Below are positions 45,368-54,793 of a DNA stretch of 64,000 nt, piece after piece. This DNA comes from Pseudomonas orientalis (GTDB lineage Bacteria > Pseudomonadota > Gammaproteobacteria > Pseudomonadales > Pseudomonadaceae), in assembly GCF_022807995.1 (NCBI RefSeq), contig NZ_CP094351.1:1705001-1769000 (forward strand), read 5' to 3'. Position 1 is the first letter of the stretch; each line of letters starts with the position of its first letter. The notes below the pieces were generated by a model that did not search any database, was not told where the DNA came from, and saw only the letters and a program-made list of their open reading frames with translations. Position numbers and translations under genes: made by a program.

Positions 45368-45812
45368 CTCCGGGCCGTATCGATAGACAAGATTGTTGGC
45401 GGCGGCGCGGAGCGCCGTTTGTCGGACCAGTCTGGTCATTTTTTACGTAGCAAGCGCAGACGTACATCCAATAAATGGATACCGGGATTTAAGGTCGCAG
45501 CTTTTTCCGGCAACAGCTACGGGACGATCCTGTTTTTGATTAATGATAATGAGAGTTTTAGGGGGGAAGGCTCGCGCCCTTGCTTGCTCCACGGAAGTAT
45601 CCTACGTGTATATCAGGCGCGTCTCATTGACTTGTCAAGTCTTGCAATGTAGCGAGGAGATGGCAAAATGCAACATATTCTCGAGAACAGTCATTTTGTG
45701 CGCTCAAGGCCAGGCAGCGAAGCTGGGTTTCATTGGGCGGTTGATGGAAAAAATCACGCAAGATAGTCTGCATAACGAGCCCGCAGTTTCTCATTGAAGG
45801 CAGGTTTTTGTT
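45368..45812. other. Intergenic region between lapA-domain gene and wzz
   Basis: No supported gene. Short open frames lack ribosome binding sites and recognisable features. Two items stand out: a hairpin at 45403-45417 followed by TTT, and an AT-rich segment around 45530-45560 (TTAATGATAATGAGAG) that loosely resembles Fur-type repeats. A small dyad GACTTG-T-CAAGTC at 45629-45641 precedes wzz by ~170 bases. The promoter for the O-antigen cluster is expected here. Confidence 0.5.
45403..45420 (+). terminator. Possible terminator after the lapA-domain gene
   Basis: CGGCGC-GGA-GCGCCG is a six-base stem with a three-base loop followed by only TTT, 36 bases after the stop codon. It is weak as a terminator, but nothing better separates the ihfB-lapA unit from wzz. 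Confidence 0.4.
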
Positions 45813-47087
45813 GTGAGTAGTAGCTTCCGCGCCCCCCCTGTGCCCTCGACTGGTGAAGTCGACCTCCTCGCACTTTTTCAAGTCGTCTGGCGACAGAAAA
45901 AAACAGTCCTGATAATCACCTCCGGCGTCGCGCTGCTTGCGGTCGCTTATGCATTTTTGGCGACGCCTGAATATCAAGTGAGCAGTGTCCTTAGGCCCGC
46001 CGCAATCAATGAATTGGATGCATTAAACCGTTCGGAAGTTTATAAGTTGCCACCCAGTGAGGCACTTGTAAAAGTTGGCGAATCCCTTGAATCCTACGAA
46101 ACGCGCTTGAATTTTTTTAGAGCCAATCAGCAGCTGTTCAGCGAGTTTGAGCGACCAGGGCGTACGCTCGAGCAGAGTTTTGAAGAGTTCAATCGTAATT
46201 CGATCAGTTTAATAGTGCCTGACTTGAAGAAGGCTGAATCGCTGAGTGCGTACATCAAACTTGAAATGAATTATCCGCAAGGCGTGGATGGTGTAAAGAT
46301 CTTAAACGACTTTGTACAGTACGCGATTGCCAGTGAGCGTAAGCAAATAGCTGCCGATATGGATGTCATTGTCAAAAACAGAATTAACGAAATTGACGGT
46401 AAGTTTAACGCCGCGCGAGCGAGTTACGAAACTGATAAAGAAGCGAAAATAGCTACGTTGCTTGAGGCCGATAATCTAAAGCGCGCCCAATTGTTGGATG
46501 AATTGAAAGCTCTACGGGCTCAATTGAAAACATTGCGTGTCGATCGCATGGCTCAATTGGATGAGGCTATCGGTATTGCCAGATCTCTTGGAATTAACAA
46601 GCCCAGCACACCTTCTTCGTTGGGAGATGCTGAGCGCGTGAGCTCCACCAGTGTGATGCGTACTGAGGTGAACAATCAGCAAATACCTCTTTACTTCATG
46701 GGTGTAGAAGCGCTTGAGGCGGAAAAGCGAGCGCTCAACCAACGTAAGTCCGACGATTTCGCTGAAGCGCGTATCGCTCAAATTGCCCGGGAGCTGCAAT
46801 TGCTTCAATCCAATCGTCAGGTTGAAGTGCTCAATCGCCGAGAAAATGAAGACATATTCCTTGCTGGCGTTGAGCCGCTGCGTGCGGAATTGGCTCGTTT
46901 GCGTAATTTAAATATCGATATGAGCCGTATAAAGCTGGTTGCCATTGATCGAGCGGCTATGGAGCCTTTAAGTGCAATAAAACCCAAGAAGGCGCTCGTT
47001 ATCGCCGGTGGTCTGATCACTGGTTTGGTTCTGGGTATTGCCTTCGCACTCTTTTCCAGTTTTTTTCGTTCCAGGAAGCATGCGTAA
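45813..47087 (+). CDS. wzz: O-antigen chain length determinant protein Wzz
   Basis: This 424-residue polysaccharide co-polymerase has a first membrane helix (~30-50; KKTVLIITSGVALLAVAYAF), a large periplasmic domain with a predicted coiled-coil part (~190-250) and a second helix near the end (KKALVIAGGLITGLVLGIAF) preceded by the Pro-rich PLSAIKPKK motif region. It sets the number of O units that Wzy joins. The start is GTG at 45813. It is the first gene of the O-antigen block, as in P. aeruginosa. Confidence 0.9.
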   Translation: MSSSFRAPPVPSTGEVDLLALFQVVWRQKKTVLIITSGVALLAVAYAFLATPEYQVSSVLRPAAINELDALNRSEVYKLPPSEALVKVGESLESYETRLNFFRANQQLFSEFERPGRTLEQSFEEFNRNSISLIVPDLKKAESLSAYIKLEMNYPQGVDGVKILNDFVQYAIASERKQIAADMDVIVKNRINEIDGKFNAARASYETDKEAKIATLLEADNLKRAQLLDELKALRAQLKTLRVDRMAQLDEAIGIARSLGINKPSTPSSLGDAERVSSTSVMRTEVNNQQIPLYFMGVEALEAEKRALNQRKSDDFAEARIAQIARELQLLQSNRQVEVLNRRENEDIFLAGVEPLRAELARLRNLNIDMSRIKLVAIDRAAMEPLSAIKPKKALVIAGGLITGLVLGIAFALFSSFFRSRKHA

Positions 47088-47359
47088 ATACGTCTGTCTA
47101 CCTCGACAGGCGCTAACTTTGCTGGCCCACGGCAGCAAAAACGCGGGTTTCATTCGTGGCAAATGATGGCCAGTCGCCTTGCATTTGTGCCGAGTCTGAA
47201 ATTTGCCTGATTTGTTGGGTTGCTGCAGGTGATTATGCTATTGCGACGAGAAAAACGAGTTTAAAATCGCTTATACATTTTGATGCGCCTGTCAGCAGCG
47301 TCCAGCTGCAGAATCAAGCGTAAGGTTGCTGGCAGTATCGGCTAGGTGTGGAGAGATTT

Positions 47360-47932
47360 ATGGCGTATTTAACCAACGAGCAGCTGGCCCTGATCGGGTT
47401 CAAGAAGCTTGGTAAAGATGTGAAAATCAGCGATCGAGCCAGCATTTATAATGCCGATCAAATTGAGATAGGCGATTTTTCGAGAATTGATGATTTTTGT
47501 GTCATTTCAGGAAAAATCAAATTCGGCCGCTTCAATCATATAACGCCGATGTGCCTTATCGCCGGTGGAACACCGGGTATTGTATTTGAGGACTTCTGTA
47601 CGTTGGCGTATGGCGTCAAGATATTTTCTCAGTCGGATGATTACAGCGGTGAGACGTTAACCAACTCCTTAATTCCAAAAAAATTCAAGAATGAGTTGTT
47701 TTCTGCGGTGCATGTACATAAGCACGTCATCGTGGGCGCGGGCGCCGTTATTTTTCCAGGTGTGACACTGGCTGAAGGCTGCGCCGTAGGCGCTATGGCG
47801 CTTGTTACAAAACCTACTGACGCGTGGGGTGTCTATGCAGGCGTACCCGCAAAACGTGTCAAAGAACGTAAGAAAGATTTACTTCAATTAGAAAAAGAAT
47901 TTTATGGTGAGTTCGATGAAAGTTCCCTTTAA
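47360..47932 (+). CDS. Hexapeptide-repeat acyltransferase (likely 4-amino-sugar N-acyltransferase)
   Basis: This 190-residue left-handed beta-helix protein shows repeated [LIV]-G-X4 turns (ADQIEIGDFSRIDDFCVI, HVIVGAGAVIFPGVTLAEGC) and the closing VYAGVPAKRVKER. Such enzymes transfer acetyl or formyl-type groups from CoA donors. It lies directly before wecE, whose product bears a free 4-amino group, and no GNAT-type wecD (rffC) is present; N-acylation of that sugar is therefore the likely role (inference). The ATG at 47360 follows GGAGAG. The end overlaps the wecE start by 17 bases. Confidence 0.82.
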   Translation: MAYLTNEQLALIGFKKLGKDVKISDRASIYNADQIEIGDFSRIDDFCVISGKIKFGRFNHITPMCLIAGGTPGIVFEDFCTLAYGVKIFSQSDDYSGETLTNSLIPKKFKNELFSAVHVHKHVIVGAGAVIFPGVTLAEGCAVGAMALVTKPTDAWGVYAGVPAKRVKERKKDLLQLEKEFYGEFDESSL

Positions 47933-49061
47933 TAAGCCGCCTTATACCGGTAATGAGGATCAATACGTCACGCGGGCCATGCGCAGCGCGAAGATGTCCG
48001 GCGATGGAGACTTCACGATAAGTTGCCAGCGTTGGTTCGAGGAGACTTTTTCGTGCAGGAAAGCATTGTTGACGCCATCCTGCACCCAAGCGCTTGAAAT
48101 GGCGGCAATATTGGTTGATATACAGCCGGGCGATGAAGTGATCATGCCCAGCTATACATTCGTAAGTACGGCGAATGCCTTTGTTCTGCGTGGGGCCAAA
48201 ATTGTATTTGTGGATATTCGTCCGGATACGATGAATATCGATGAAACCCTGATCGAGGCGGCCATCACCGCGAAAACCAAAGTCATCGTACCTGTTCATT
48301 ATGCAGGTGTGGCGTGCGAAATGGATGTCATCATGGACATTGCGCAGCGCCATAAGTTGTTTGTTGTCGAGGACGCGGCACAGGGCATGATGTCCACCTA
48401 TAAAGGGCGCAAGTTGGGCACTATTGGTCATTTGGCGGCGTATAGTTTTCATGAAACAAAAAACTATACCAGTGGCGGCGAGGGTGGCTTGCTGCTGATT
48501 AATGACGAGCGCTTTATCGGGCGTGCTGAAATTATTCGTGAAAAAGGCACTAACCGTAGTCAATTTTTCAGAGGGATGATTGATAAATACACATGGGTGG
48601 ATATTGGCAGCAGCTATCTGCCTGGTGAGCTTCAGGCCGCGTACCTGTTCGGTCAATTGGAACGCGCGGATGCGATTAATGAATTCCGATGCAACATTTG
48701 GAATCGCTACAACACTGCTTTTAAAGATCTGGTCGCTGCCGGCACAATCGAAACACCGTCTATTCCCGAAGACTGTGTAGCTAACGCGCACATGTTTTAT
48801 ATCAAGGTTAAAGACATCGCTGCCCGCACCGCAGTGCTTAAACACCTGAACGCATCCGGCGTGGGTGGGGTCTTTCACTATGTGCCTCTGCACAGTGCTC
48901 CGGCAGGCGTTTTGCTGGGACGTTTCAATGGCGAAGATCGCTTCACCACCAAGGAAAGTGAGCGTCTCATTCGTCTGCCGGTCTGGTACGGGATGTCAGA
49001 AGTTGAAATCAAGCACGTCATTGATTCTGTTATAGGTGCAGTTAATGCCGCCGGTCGGTAA
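47916..49061 (+). CDS. wecE: dTDP-4-amino-4,6-dideoxygalactose transaminase (WecE/RffA)
   Basis: This 381-residue DegT/DnrJ/EryC1 aminotransferase is highly similar to E. coli WecE: VPFNKPP near the start, LLTPSCTQALEMAA, GDEVIMPSYTFVSTANAFVL, VPVHYAGVACEMD, and the PLP-lysine region YSFHETKNYTSGGEGG. It transfers an amino group from glutamate to C4 of dTDP-4-keto-6-deoxyglucose, giving dTDP-Fuc4N. The rmlA/rmlB genes for its substrate are not in this cluster and must be elsewhere. The ATG at 47916 follows GGTGAG. Confidence 0.92.
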   Translation: MKVPFNKPPYTGNEDQYVTRAMRSAKMSGDGDFTISCQRWFEETFSCRKALLTPSCTQALEMAAILVDIQPGDEVIMPSYTFVSTANAFVLRGAKIVFVDIRPDTMNIDETLIEAAITAKTKVIVPVHYAGVACEMDVIMDIAQRHKLFVVEDAAQGMMSTYKGRKLGTIGHLAAYSFHETKNYTSGGEGGLLLINDERFIGRAEIIREKGTNRSQFFRGMIDKYTWVDIGSSYLPGELQAAYLFGQLERADAINEFRCNIWNRYNTAFKDLVAAGTIETPSIPEDCVANAHMFYIKVKDIAARTAVLKHLNASGVGGVFHYVPLHSAPAGVLLGRFNGEDRFTTKESERLIRLPVWYGMSEVEIKHVIDSVIGAVNAAGR

Positions 49062-50325
49062 ATTGAGAGAAAAGCGAGGGGGACTGCTGGCTGGCGCTTT
49101 TTTTACGAGCGCCGCTCAAGCATCAAAAATCCTGGTAGGTTTCTGCATTCTTAAGCTGATTGCTCTGTATTTGGGGGCAGATGGCTTAGGGAAACTGGGA
49201 CATTTTATGAGCTTGGTCTCCATCGCGGTTTTGTTGGCCGGAGGGGGCTTAGGGCACGGCGTCATCAAATATGTAGCCGAGTTCAAAGACAGCAAGTTCA
49301 AGCTGCACAGGCTGTTTTCCACCTCGGTTTTCTATGCCTTGGGAGCCTCCTTGCTTGTCTTGGTGGCCCTGTTTTTATTCTCCGAGAAAATATCGGCTCT
49401 GGTATTCGGAGAGTCTCGCTTTTACTGGGTGATCCTGTGCCTTGCCGTGGCTCAGTTGGCGTTTGCATTCAATATTCTTTTTTCCGGGTTCTTCAATGGG
49501 CTCGGGAAACTGAATGTGAATGCGGTTGTGCAGGTTGTTTCAAATATCCTGGCACTTCCCCTCATATGGTTTTTGATTTCCAGCTATAAGATGCCAGGTG
49601 CCGCGATTGCGATGCTTGCGATCTTTGTCATGCCGATTATTGTTTCTTTGTTTTTTATCAAAGGCATGCCGCTGATCAGAATGATCAAGTGGCGAAAATA
49701 TGATCCAGGCATAGGCAAAGGTTTTGCCAGATTTGGGCTGATGCTACTGGTCAGCGCGGTCATGTTTCCTGTTGTGGAGATCGTCATCAGGGAGTCGCTG
49801 ATTACCGAGGTTGGGTATAGTGAAGCTGGCATATGGCAGGGGAGCATTAAGCTATCAAGCGCTTATATTGGGTTTTTCAGCGTTTTTCTAGCCTCCTACT
49901 ATATGCCACTCATTTCTGCGACACGAGAGAAAAGCGCAATAACACGGCAAGTCATCAAATTTATGCTGCTGGTAATGGCAGGCTTCCTCGTCGGTGGCAG
50001 TGTGCTTTATTTCGGGCGCCACTTCTTCATCCCATTGCTGCTATCTGCCGAGTTTAATGAACTTGAAAATTATATAATCTTTCAGTTGGTGGGTGATTTT
50101 TTCAAGGTGTCGGCTTATGTGATCGGTTTCGTGGCAGTGGCCAAGGCCGCAACCAAGCTATATATATTGTCTGAAATTGTTCAAGCGCTACTTTTTGTGG
50201 GCCTGACTTTTTCACTGGGGAAAAACATCGGTGGCATTTACGGCGTGATGTACTCTTATATGATGGCCTACATCATATTTTTTGTCATCTGCGTGGTCGG
50301 CTTCGCCTGCTGGGCGCGAAGATAA
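49045..50325 (+). CDS. wzx: O-unit flippase Wzx (WzxE-related)
   Basis: This 426-residue protein has about 12 predicted helices and belongs to the polysaccharide-exporter (MATE-like) superfamily. It resembles the enterobacterial lipid III flippase WzxE, including AGIWQGSIKLS and FQLVGDFFKVSAYVIGFVAV. It would flip the undecaprenyl-linked O unit across the inner membrane. Similarity to WzxE fits the presence of wecE, because both handle Fuc4N-containing glycans. The ATG at 49045 has AGGTG upstream and overlaps the wecE end by 17 bases. Confidence 0.88.
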   Translation: MPPVGKLREKRGGLLAGAFFTSAAQASKILVGFCILKLIALYLGADGLGKLGHFMSLVSIAVLLAGGGLGHGVIKYVAEFKDSKFKLHRLFSTSVFYALGASLLVLVALFLFSEKISALVFGESRFYWVILCLAVAQLAFAFNILFSGFFNGLGKLNVNAVVQVVSNILALPLIWFLISSYKMPGAAIAMLAIFVMPIIVSLFFIKGMPLIRMIKWRKYDPGIGKGFARFGLMLLVSAVMFPVVEIVIRESLITEVGYSEAGIWQGSIKLSSAYIGFFSVFLASYYMPLISATREKSAITRQVIKFMLLVMAGFLVGGSVLYFGRHFFIPLLLSAEFNELENYIIFQLVGDFFKVSAYVIGFVAVAKAATKLYILSEIVQALLFVGLTFSLGKNIGGIYGVMYSYMMAYIIFFVICVVGFACWARR

Positions 50326-51440
50326 TGGAATTGGAATTCAGCCTTCCGCTGTACTTGGCATATGGCTTCTTAGTCTTAGTGGCGGCATTCGATACCTTAA
50401 GTAATAGAAAATTACCCACGGCAGTCGTTTCGGTACTGATGGCTATTCCGCTTATTTTATTGGCGACATTCAGGGCCGTAGGTGTTGGCAGCGATGATGC
50501 CGCATATCTCGAAATGCTGTTTCAAATACCCTCGGTATTGGACTGCAAGAATGCATATTGCGATTATAGCTATGCGACATTTAATGTCGAGTTTGGTTTT
50601 TTCATGTTTCTGTCGATATTGGCGGCTCTGGGCAAAAACTCAATAGTGCTATTTGGCTTCAGCTCGTTGGCTGCCGTTACATTAAATGTCCGCAGCATAA
50701 GATATTTTTCGCCTTACTTTGCGTTGGCGGTACTGGTCTACTTCACCCACTTTTACTTGGCGAAAGAGCTCAATGCAATCCGTTTGGGCCTGGCGTCCGG
50801 CTTATTGTTTGTCGCCGCGACCTATCTGGATCGGCAAAAGTATAAAATGATGGCGGCGCTGATCGTGGCAGCGACGTTAGTTCATGTGTCATCCGTGTTT
50901 TTTATTGTGCCCGTGGGGCTGTATTTTTTTCGGCCAAAACGCAGTTTATACCTGATTGTGAGTGCGTTGCTGATACTGATATCCGCAACGATCGACTTTA
51001 AATCTGTGTTGCGTCAAATGGCGCTCTTCGGTTTTGTAGGCGATAAAATCGAACTCTATCTTAATGCGGATATGTACAGTTACGCGTTGCCGCTTTTTGA
51101 TATGGTGAATATCAAGAATTTATTGGTCATCATCGCGGGTCTTGCCTGTTGGAAAAAGATGGAAAATCGCTATCAGAGTTTTAATCTGATTTTCTGCATT
51201 TTTTACTGTGCCGCCTTTTTGCGCATCGTTCTTGGCGATTTCGCGATCCTGGCAGGTCGCGGTTATGCCAGTATTTCAATGTTCGAATACGTGCTGATCC
51301 CCATGATCGCCGTGCATGTGTGTGGCAGAAAATTAGGCTTCTTGATAGTGGCCGCGTATACCTTTGCAACCCTGTACCTGAACCTCAGTAGTAATTCCGG
51401 GTGGTCAGGTGGTTCTGAAGTGTTTTTTGATTTCCTATAG
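50325..51440 (+). CDS. wzy: O-antigen polymerase Wzy (EpsG-like)
   Basis: This 371-residue membrane protein has about ten predicted helices and a longer periplasmic loop between helices. The motif TFRAVGVGSDDAAYLEM after the second helix and HFYLAKELNAIRLGLASGL in the middle are typical of EpsG-family polymerases. Its place directly after wzx, overlapping by one base, supports the Wzy role. Wzy proteins are too divergent for certain assignment by sequence alone. Confidence 0.8.
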   Translation: MELEFSLPLYLAYGFLVLVAAFDTLSNRKLPTAVVSVLMAIPLILLATFRAVGVGSDDAAYLEMLFQIPSVLDCKNAYCDYSYATFNVEFGFFMFLSILAALGKNSIVLFGFSSLAAVTLNVRSIRYFSPYFALAVLVYFTHFYLAKELNAIRLGLASGLLFVAATYLDRQKYKMMAALIVAATLVHVSSVFFIVPVGLYFFRPKRSLYLIVSALLILISATIDFKSVLRQMALFGFVGDKIELYLNADMYSYALPLFDMVNIKNLLVIIAGLACWKKMENRYQSFNLIFCIFYCAAFLRIVLGDFAILAGRGYASISMFEYVLIPMIAVHVCGRKLGFLIVAAYTFATLYLNLSSNSGWSGGSEVFFDFL

Positions 51441-51458
51441 ATTGTGGTTGAGGGGTGT

Positions 51459-52670
51459 ATGAAAAACATATTGTTTGTCATGGGAGGGCTCGCCATTGGG
51501 GGGGTTGAGACATACGTGGTCAGGTTGGCCAAATATCTCAAGCTGTCCGGGCATTCCGTTACGGTGACGTTGCTGTCCAATAAATATGATCAGGGACTGT
51601 TCACCGAACTCTCCCAGCACGCGACAGTCAATATCGTCGAGCATGTTCCGTTCTTGTCCGCGTCCAGTTGGGTAAATGCACTGTTACCGGCAAAGAAAGA
51701 TGAAAAGAAATATGACATTGTTCACGCCGTGGACCTGCTCACGTTGGCATATGTTTATTTGAATCGAGATCAACTGGATGTTACGTCGGTCAGTGTAGGT
51801 ATTTATCATTCGAAGGAAATAGCCTGGTGGCGCGACCGTAACATTTATTTCCGGAAAAAGATGTTGGCGTTGTATGATCGCAATGTTCAGCTCACTTTGT
51901 TTCCTAACGAACGAACCGCTGAAATGGCCGCGGAGTTCAGCGGTGCCGAGTTATCGAGCCTTGATATTCTTCCCCTTGGCATTTCTTTTGAAAGCTACAG
52001 CGCTCGCCAGCCGCTCCAATCGTCGTTGCGCATAGTCTCAGTCGGTCGCTTGGTTGACTTTAAAATCTATAATCGCCATGTCATCTCGCAGCTGGCGGAG
52101 CTTCGCAAGTTGGCCGATTTTGAGTATTTCATCTATGGTGATGGGCCAGAGCGCATCGCGCTGATGGCGTTGGCAGAGTCGCACGGTGTCGGTGCACATG
52201 TACATTTTTGTGGTGAGGTCGATTACGCGCAGCTTCCGTCTATTCTGGATGGGGCTTTTTGCTTTGTAGGTTCAGGCACCACGATTATCGAGGCCTCGGC
52301 AGCAGGCATTCCTTCTGTCGTCGGAATCGAGTCGATTGAGCGCCCGCTTACGTGTGGTCTTTTCTCGGATGTTGCGGGGTACTCCTACAATGAGGAGTCT
52401 GCCACCACCAACCGCGTGGGGATTTTTGATACCATTGCGATGCTACACGCGATGAACGCGTCCGAGTATATGCAAGTTTCCGAGCTTCACAGAAAGAAGG
52501 CCAAGCTTTTTGACATTGTGGAAACGTCTGCTCAGTTTGTAGAGAAATCTAATCGCACCCCTCGGTTTGATATCAAAATTAACCGCTGGGTCGCGTTGTT
52601 GTCATTTGTTAAGTCTGTGATTTTTTTAGGGCCTAAAGCGCTAAAGTCCAGATTCGATAGTGTGAGCTGA
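51459..52670 (+). CDS. GT4-family glycosyltransferase
   Basis: This 403-residue GT-B enzyme has the N-terminal glycine-rich loop GGLAIGGVETYVVRLAKYL and a C-terminal nucleotide-sugar domain with YFIYGDGPERIAL and the EX7E-like region TIIEASAAGIPSVVGIESIE. GAGGGG precedes the ATG at 51459. It probably transfers one of the middle sugars of the O unit; donor and acceptor cannot be assigned. Confidence 0.85.
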   Translation: MKNILFVMGGLAIGGVETYVVRLAKYLKLSGHSVTVTLLSNKYDQGLFTELSQHATVNIVEHVPFLSASSWVNALLPAKKDEKKYDIVHAVDLLTLAYVYLNRDQLDVTSVSVGIYHSKEIAWWRDRNIYFRKKMLALYDRNVQLTLFPNERTAEMAAEFSGAELSSLDILPLGISFESYSARQPLQSSLRIVSVGRLVDFKIYNRHVISQLAELRKLADFEYFIYGDGPERIALMALAESHGVGAHVHFCGEVDYAQLPSILDGAFCFVGSGTTIIEASAAGIPSVVGIESIERPLTCGLFSDVAGYSYNEESATTNRVGIFDTIAMLHAMNASEYMQVSELHRKKAKLFDIVETSAQFVEKSNRTPRFDIKINRWVALLSFVKSVIFLGPKALKSRFDSVS

Positions 52671-52671
52671 C

Positions 52672-53910
52672 ATGTCTCTAAATATAGCAATTGTGACTCA
52701 GTATTTTTATCCTGAGAGCTTTATCATCAATGATATTGTCGAAGAGCTGGCGTTGCTGGGTCATACAGTAGAAGTATTTACGGGGCAGCCTAATTATCCG
52801 GATGGTAATACCTACAAGGGCTACGACAGCGCTTCGTGCAGCGAGCATCTTTATAAGGATTCAATAAAGGTCCATCGTGCACCTTTAAGGCCGCGTTATG
52901 CAGGTGGTGCAAAGAACCTGATCCTTAACTATATGTCATTCGTATTCAATGGCATCAAATATTTTCCCAAGCAAAATGCGGGCAAAAAATTTGACGCTAT
53001 CATTGTGTTCGCGGTGTCTCCTATCACGGCGGCGATCCCCGCGATCGTATTGAAGCGCTCTACGAATGCGCACCTGATGGTCTGGGTGCAGGACCTGTGG
53101 CCCGAAACGTTGAAGGCAACCGGGTTTATAAAAAATCACTGGGCGCTCAAAGCCGTGGGTTTGCTGGTTCGGTTTATATATGCCAAAACCGATACGGTAT
53201 TGGTACAGTCTGAAGCATTTATATCGTCCGCCGAACAGTATGTAGATAGACGCAAGCTGGTTTATTACCCCAACTCTTATCGGCTGTCGCCCGCGCTGCC
53301 GGTTGGGGCTGCCAGTGTTTTGCCTGATGAAATAAATCAACTGTTAACGTCGCACTTTTGCATAGTCTTTGCGGGTAACCTTGGGTTTGCGCAATCACTG
53401 GAAACTATTGTCGACGCGGCGAAAGCCCTGACCCATCTTAGTTGCAAGATCGTGGTGGTTGGCAGTGGCAGTCGTCTTGAGTGGATGCATGAGCAGAAGC
53501 GTCTCCATGCACTGGATAACCTGGAATTGGTAGGGCGTTTACCTCCTGAATCGATGCCGGAATTGTTCGCCAAAAGTGAAGCCTTGCTGGTGACGCTTAA
53601 AAAGGACGAAATCTTCACGCTGACCATTCCCAGCAAGGTGCAGGCCTATATGGCAGCAGGGAAGCCGATCCTGGCTGCCCTGGACGGCGAGGGTGCGAGG
53701 GTCGTGCAACTCGCGGGTGCCGGCCTTTGCTCTGCTGCGGGTGACGCTGCCGCGCTCGCGAGTAATATCGAAGAAATTTATCGCAGCGAGCCCGAAAAAA
53801 GAAGCGCCTACGGGGCCGCAGGGTATCGGTTTTTCTGTGATAATTACGAAATGAAGAGCCAATGCCTTCGCTTGGTCGAAATCATTAAAGATCGAATTGA
53901 AAATACGTAG
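52672..53910 (+). CDS. wbuB: WbuB-like glycosyltransferase (GT4; L-FucNAc/L-QuiNAc transferase type)
   Basis: This 412-residue GT4 enzyme has the WbuB-type start IVTQYFYPESFIINDIVEEL, HTVEVFTGQPNYPDG, the central VWVQDLWPETLKATG, and C-terminal GNLGFAQSLETIVDAA and IPSKVQAYMAAGKPILA. WbuB family members transfer L-FucNAc or L-QuiNAc and usually sit beside the genes making that sugar, as here with the three genes at 53920-56924. It begins one base after the previous gene's stop. Confidence 0.85.
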   Translation: MSLNIAIVTQYFYPESFIINDIVEELALLGHTVEVFTGQPNYPDGNTYKGYDSASCSEHLYKDSIKVHRAPLRPRYAGGAKNLILNYMSFVFNGIKYFPKQNAGKKFDAIIVFAVSPITAAIPAIVLKRSTNAHLMVWVQDLWPETLKATGFIKNHWALKAVGLLVRFIYAKTDTVLVQSEAFISSAEQYVDRRKLVYYPNSYRLSPALPVGAASVLPDEINQLLTSHFCIVFAGNLGFAQSLETIVDAAKALTHLSCKIVVVGSGSRLEWMHEQKRLHALDNLELVGRLPPESMPELFAKSEALLVTLKKDEIFTLTIPSKVQAYMAAGKPILAALDGEGARVVQLAGAGLCSAAGDAAALASNIEEIYRSEPEKRSAYGAAGYRFFCDNYEMKSQCLRLVEIIKDRIENT

Positions 53911-53919
53911 AGATCCAAT

Positions 53920-54777
53920 ATGAAGATTTTAGTGCTGGGTGTGACAGGGATGCTCGGAAGTGCTGTTTTCAAGTACATCGCCAGCCATACCTCACATAGT
54001 GTATTTGGCACTATGCGTGGTAAAGGGGGGGCTAAGTACTTCGACGAGCGGTACGCGGGTAGTTTCTATTCAGATGTGGATGTTCTGGATTATGAAGCAT
54101 TGGTCGGTGTTTTCGAGCAGGCACGTCCGGATATCGTTATCAACTGCGTGGGCTTGATCAAGCAGTTGGCGCTGGCCAAGGATCCGCTGTCGACGTTGCC
54201 CCTCAATTCGATGTTGCCACATCGTCTCTCGAAGTTGTGCGCGCTGACCGGTGCCCGACTTGTCCACATCAGTACCGACTGCGTCTTTACCGGCGAGAAG
54301 GGAATGTATCTGGAATCTGATATTTCAGACGCGGTCGACTTGTACGGAAAGTCCAAGTTTATTGGCGAAATCCAGGACCAACCCCACGCCATCACCCTGC
54401 GCACCTCGATCATCGGCCACGAGCTGGCAAGCAATGCCTCCCTGGTAGACTGGTTCCTGTCCCAGGAAGGTGCCGTAAAAGGTTTTACGAAAGCCATATT
54501 TTCCGGTGTGCCGACGTCAGAACTCGCCCGCATCATCAGCGATTTCGTGATACCACATCCTGAGCTGTTCGGTCTCTATCATGTTTCCGCTGAGCCTATC
54601 GATAAATTCACATTGCTGAATGAAATCGCGAAGATTTATGAAAAGAAAATCGACATCGTGCCAGATGATCAATTAGCGATTGACCGATCTCTGGACTCTA
54701 CGCGATTCCGCCAAGCGGTAGGCTATGTCCCGCCTGCCTGGCCAGACCTTATTCAATTTATGCGCGCTCAGCGATAA
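53920..54777 (+). CDS. RmlD-like UDP-4-keto-sugar reductase (QnlA/WbvR type)
   Basis: This 285-residue SDR has VLGVTGMLGSAVF (cofactor loop), NCVGLIKQLA, and the catalytic YGKSK with STDCVFTG. It is RmlD-like and lacks the C-terminal cupin domain found in FnlB/WbjC/CapF (~370 residues), the reductase of the L-FucNAc pathway. The short form matches WbvR/QnlA, which make UDP-L-rhamnosamine for UDP-L-QuiNAc synthesis. Together with the 4,6-dehydratase and 2-epimerase that follow, this favours L-QuiNAc as the product. The assignment is by domain content, not experiment. Confidence 0.75.
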   Translation: MKILVLGVTGMLGSAVFKYIASHTSHSVFGTMRGKGGAKYFDERYAGSFYSDVDVLDYEALVGVFEQARPDIVINCVGLIKQLALAKDPLSTLPLNSMLPHRLSKLCALTGARLVHISTDCVFTGEKGMYLESDISDAVDLYGKSKFIGEIQDQPHAITLRTSIIGHELASNASLVDWFLSQEGAVKGFTKAIFSGVPTSELARIISDFVIPHPELFGLYHVSAEPIDKFTLLNEIAKIYEKKIDIVPDDQLAIDRSLDSTRFRQAVGYVPPAWPDLIQFMRAQR

Positions 54778-54793
54778 TTAGGAGATTTTATAG

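Noticed and set aside
45536..45556. Possible Fur box (TTAATGATAATGAGAG)
   Set aside because: Only about two of three hexamers fit and no iron-related gene follows; listed only as part of the spacer.
45543..45797. 84-codon plus-strand frame before wzz
   Set aside because: No plausible start signal and no protein-like pattern; probably leader DNA.
45368..45812. JUMPstart/ops element before the O-antigen genes
   Set aside because: The closest string (GGGCGGTTGATGG near 45735) lacks the conserved GGCGGTAGC core.
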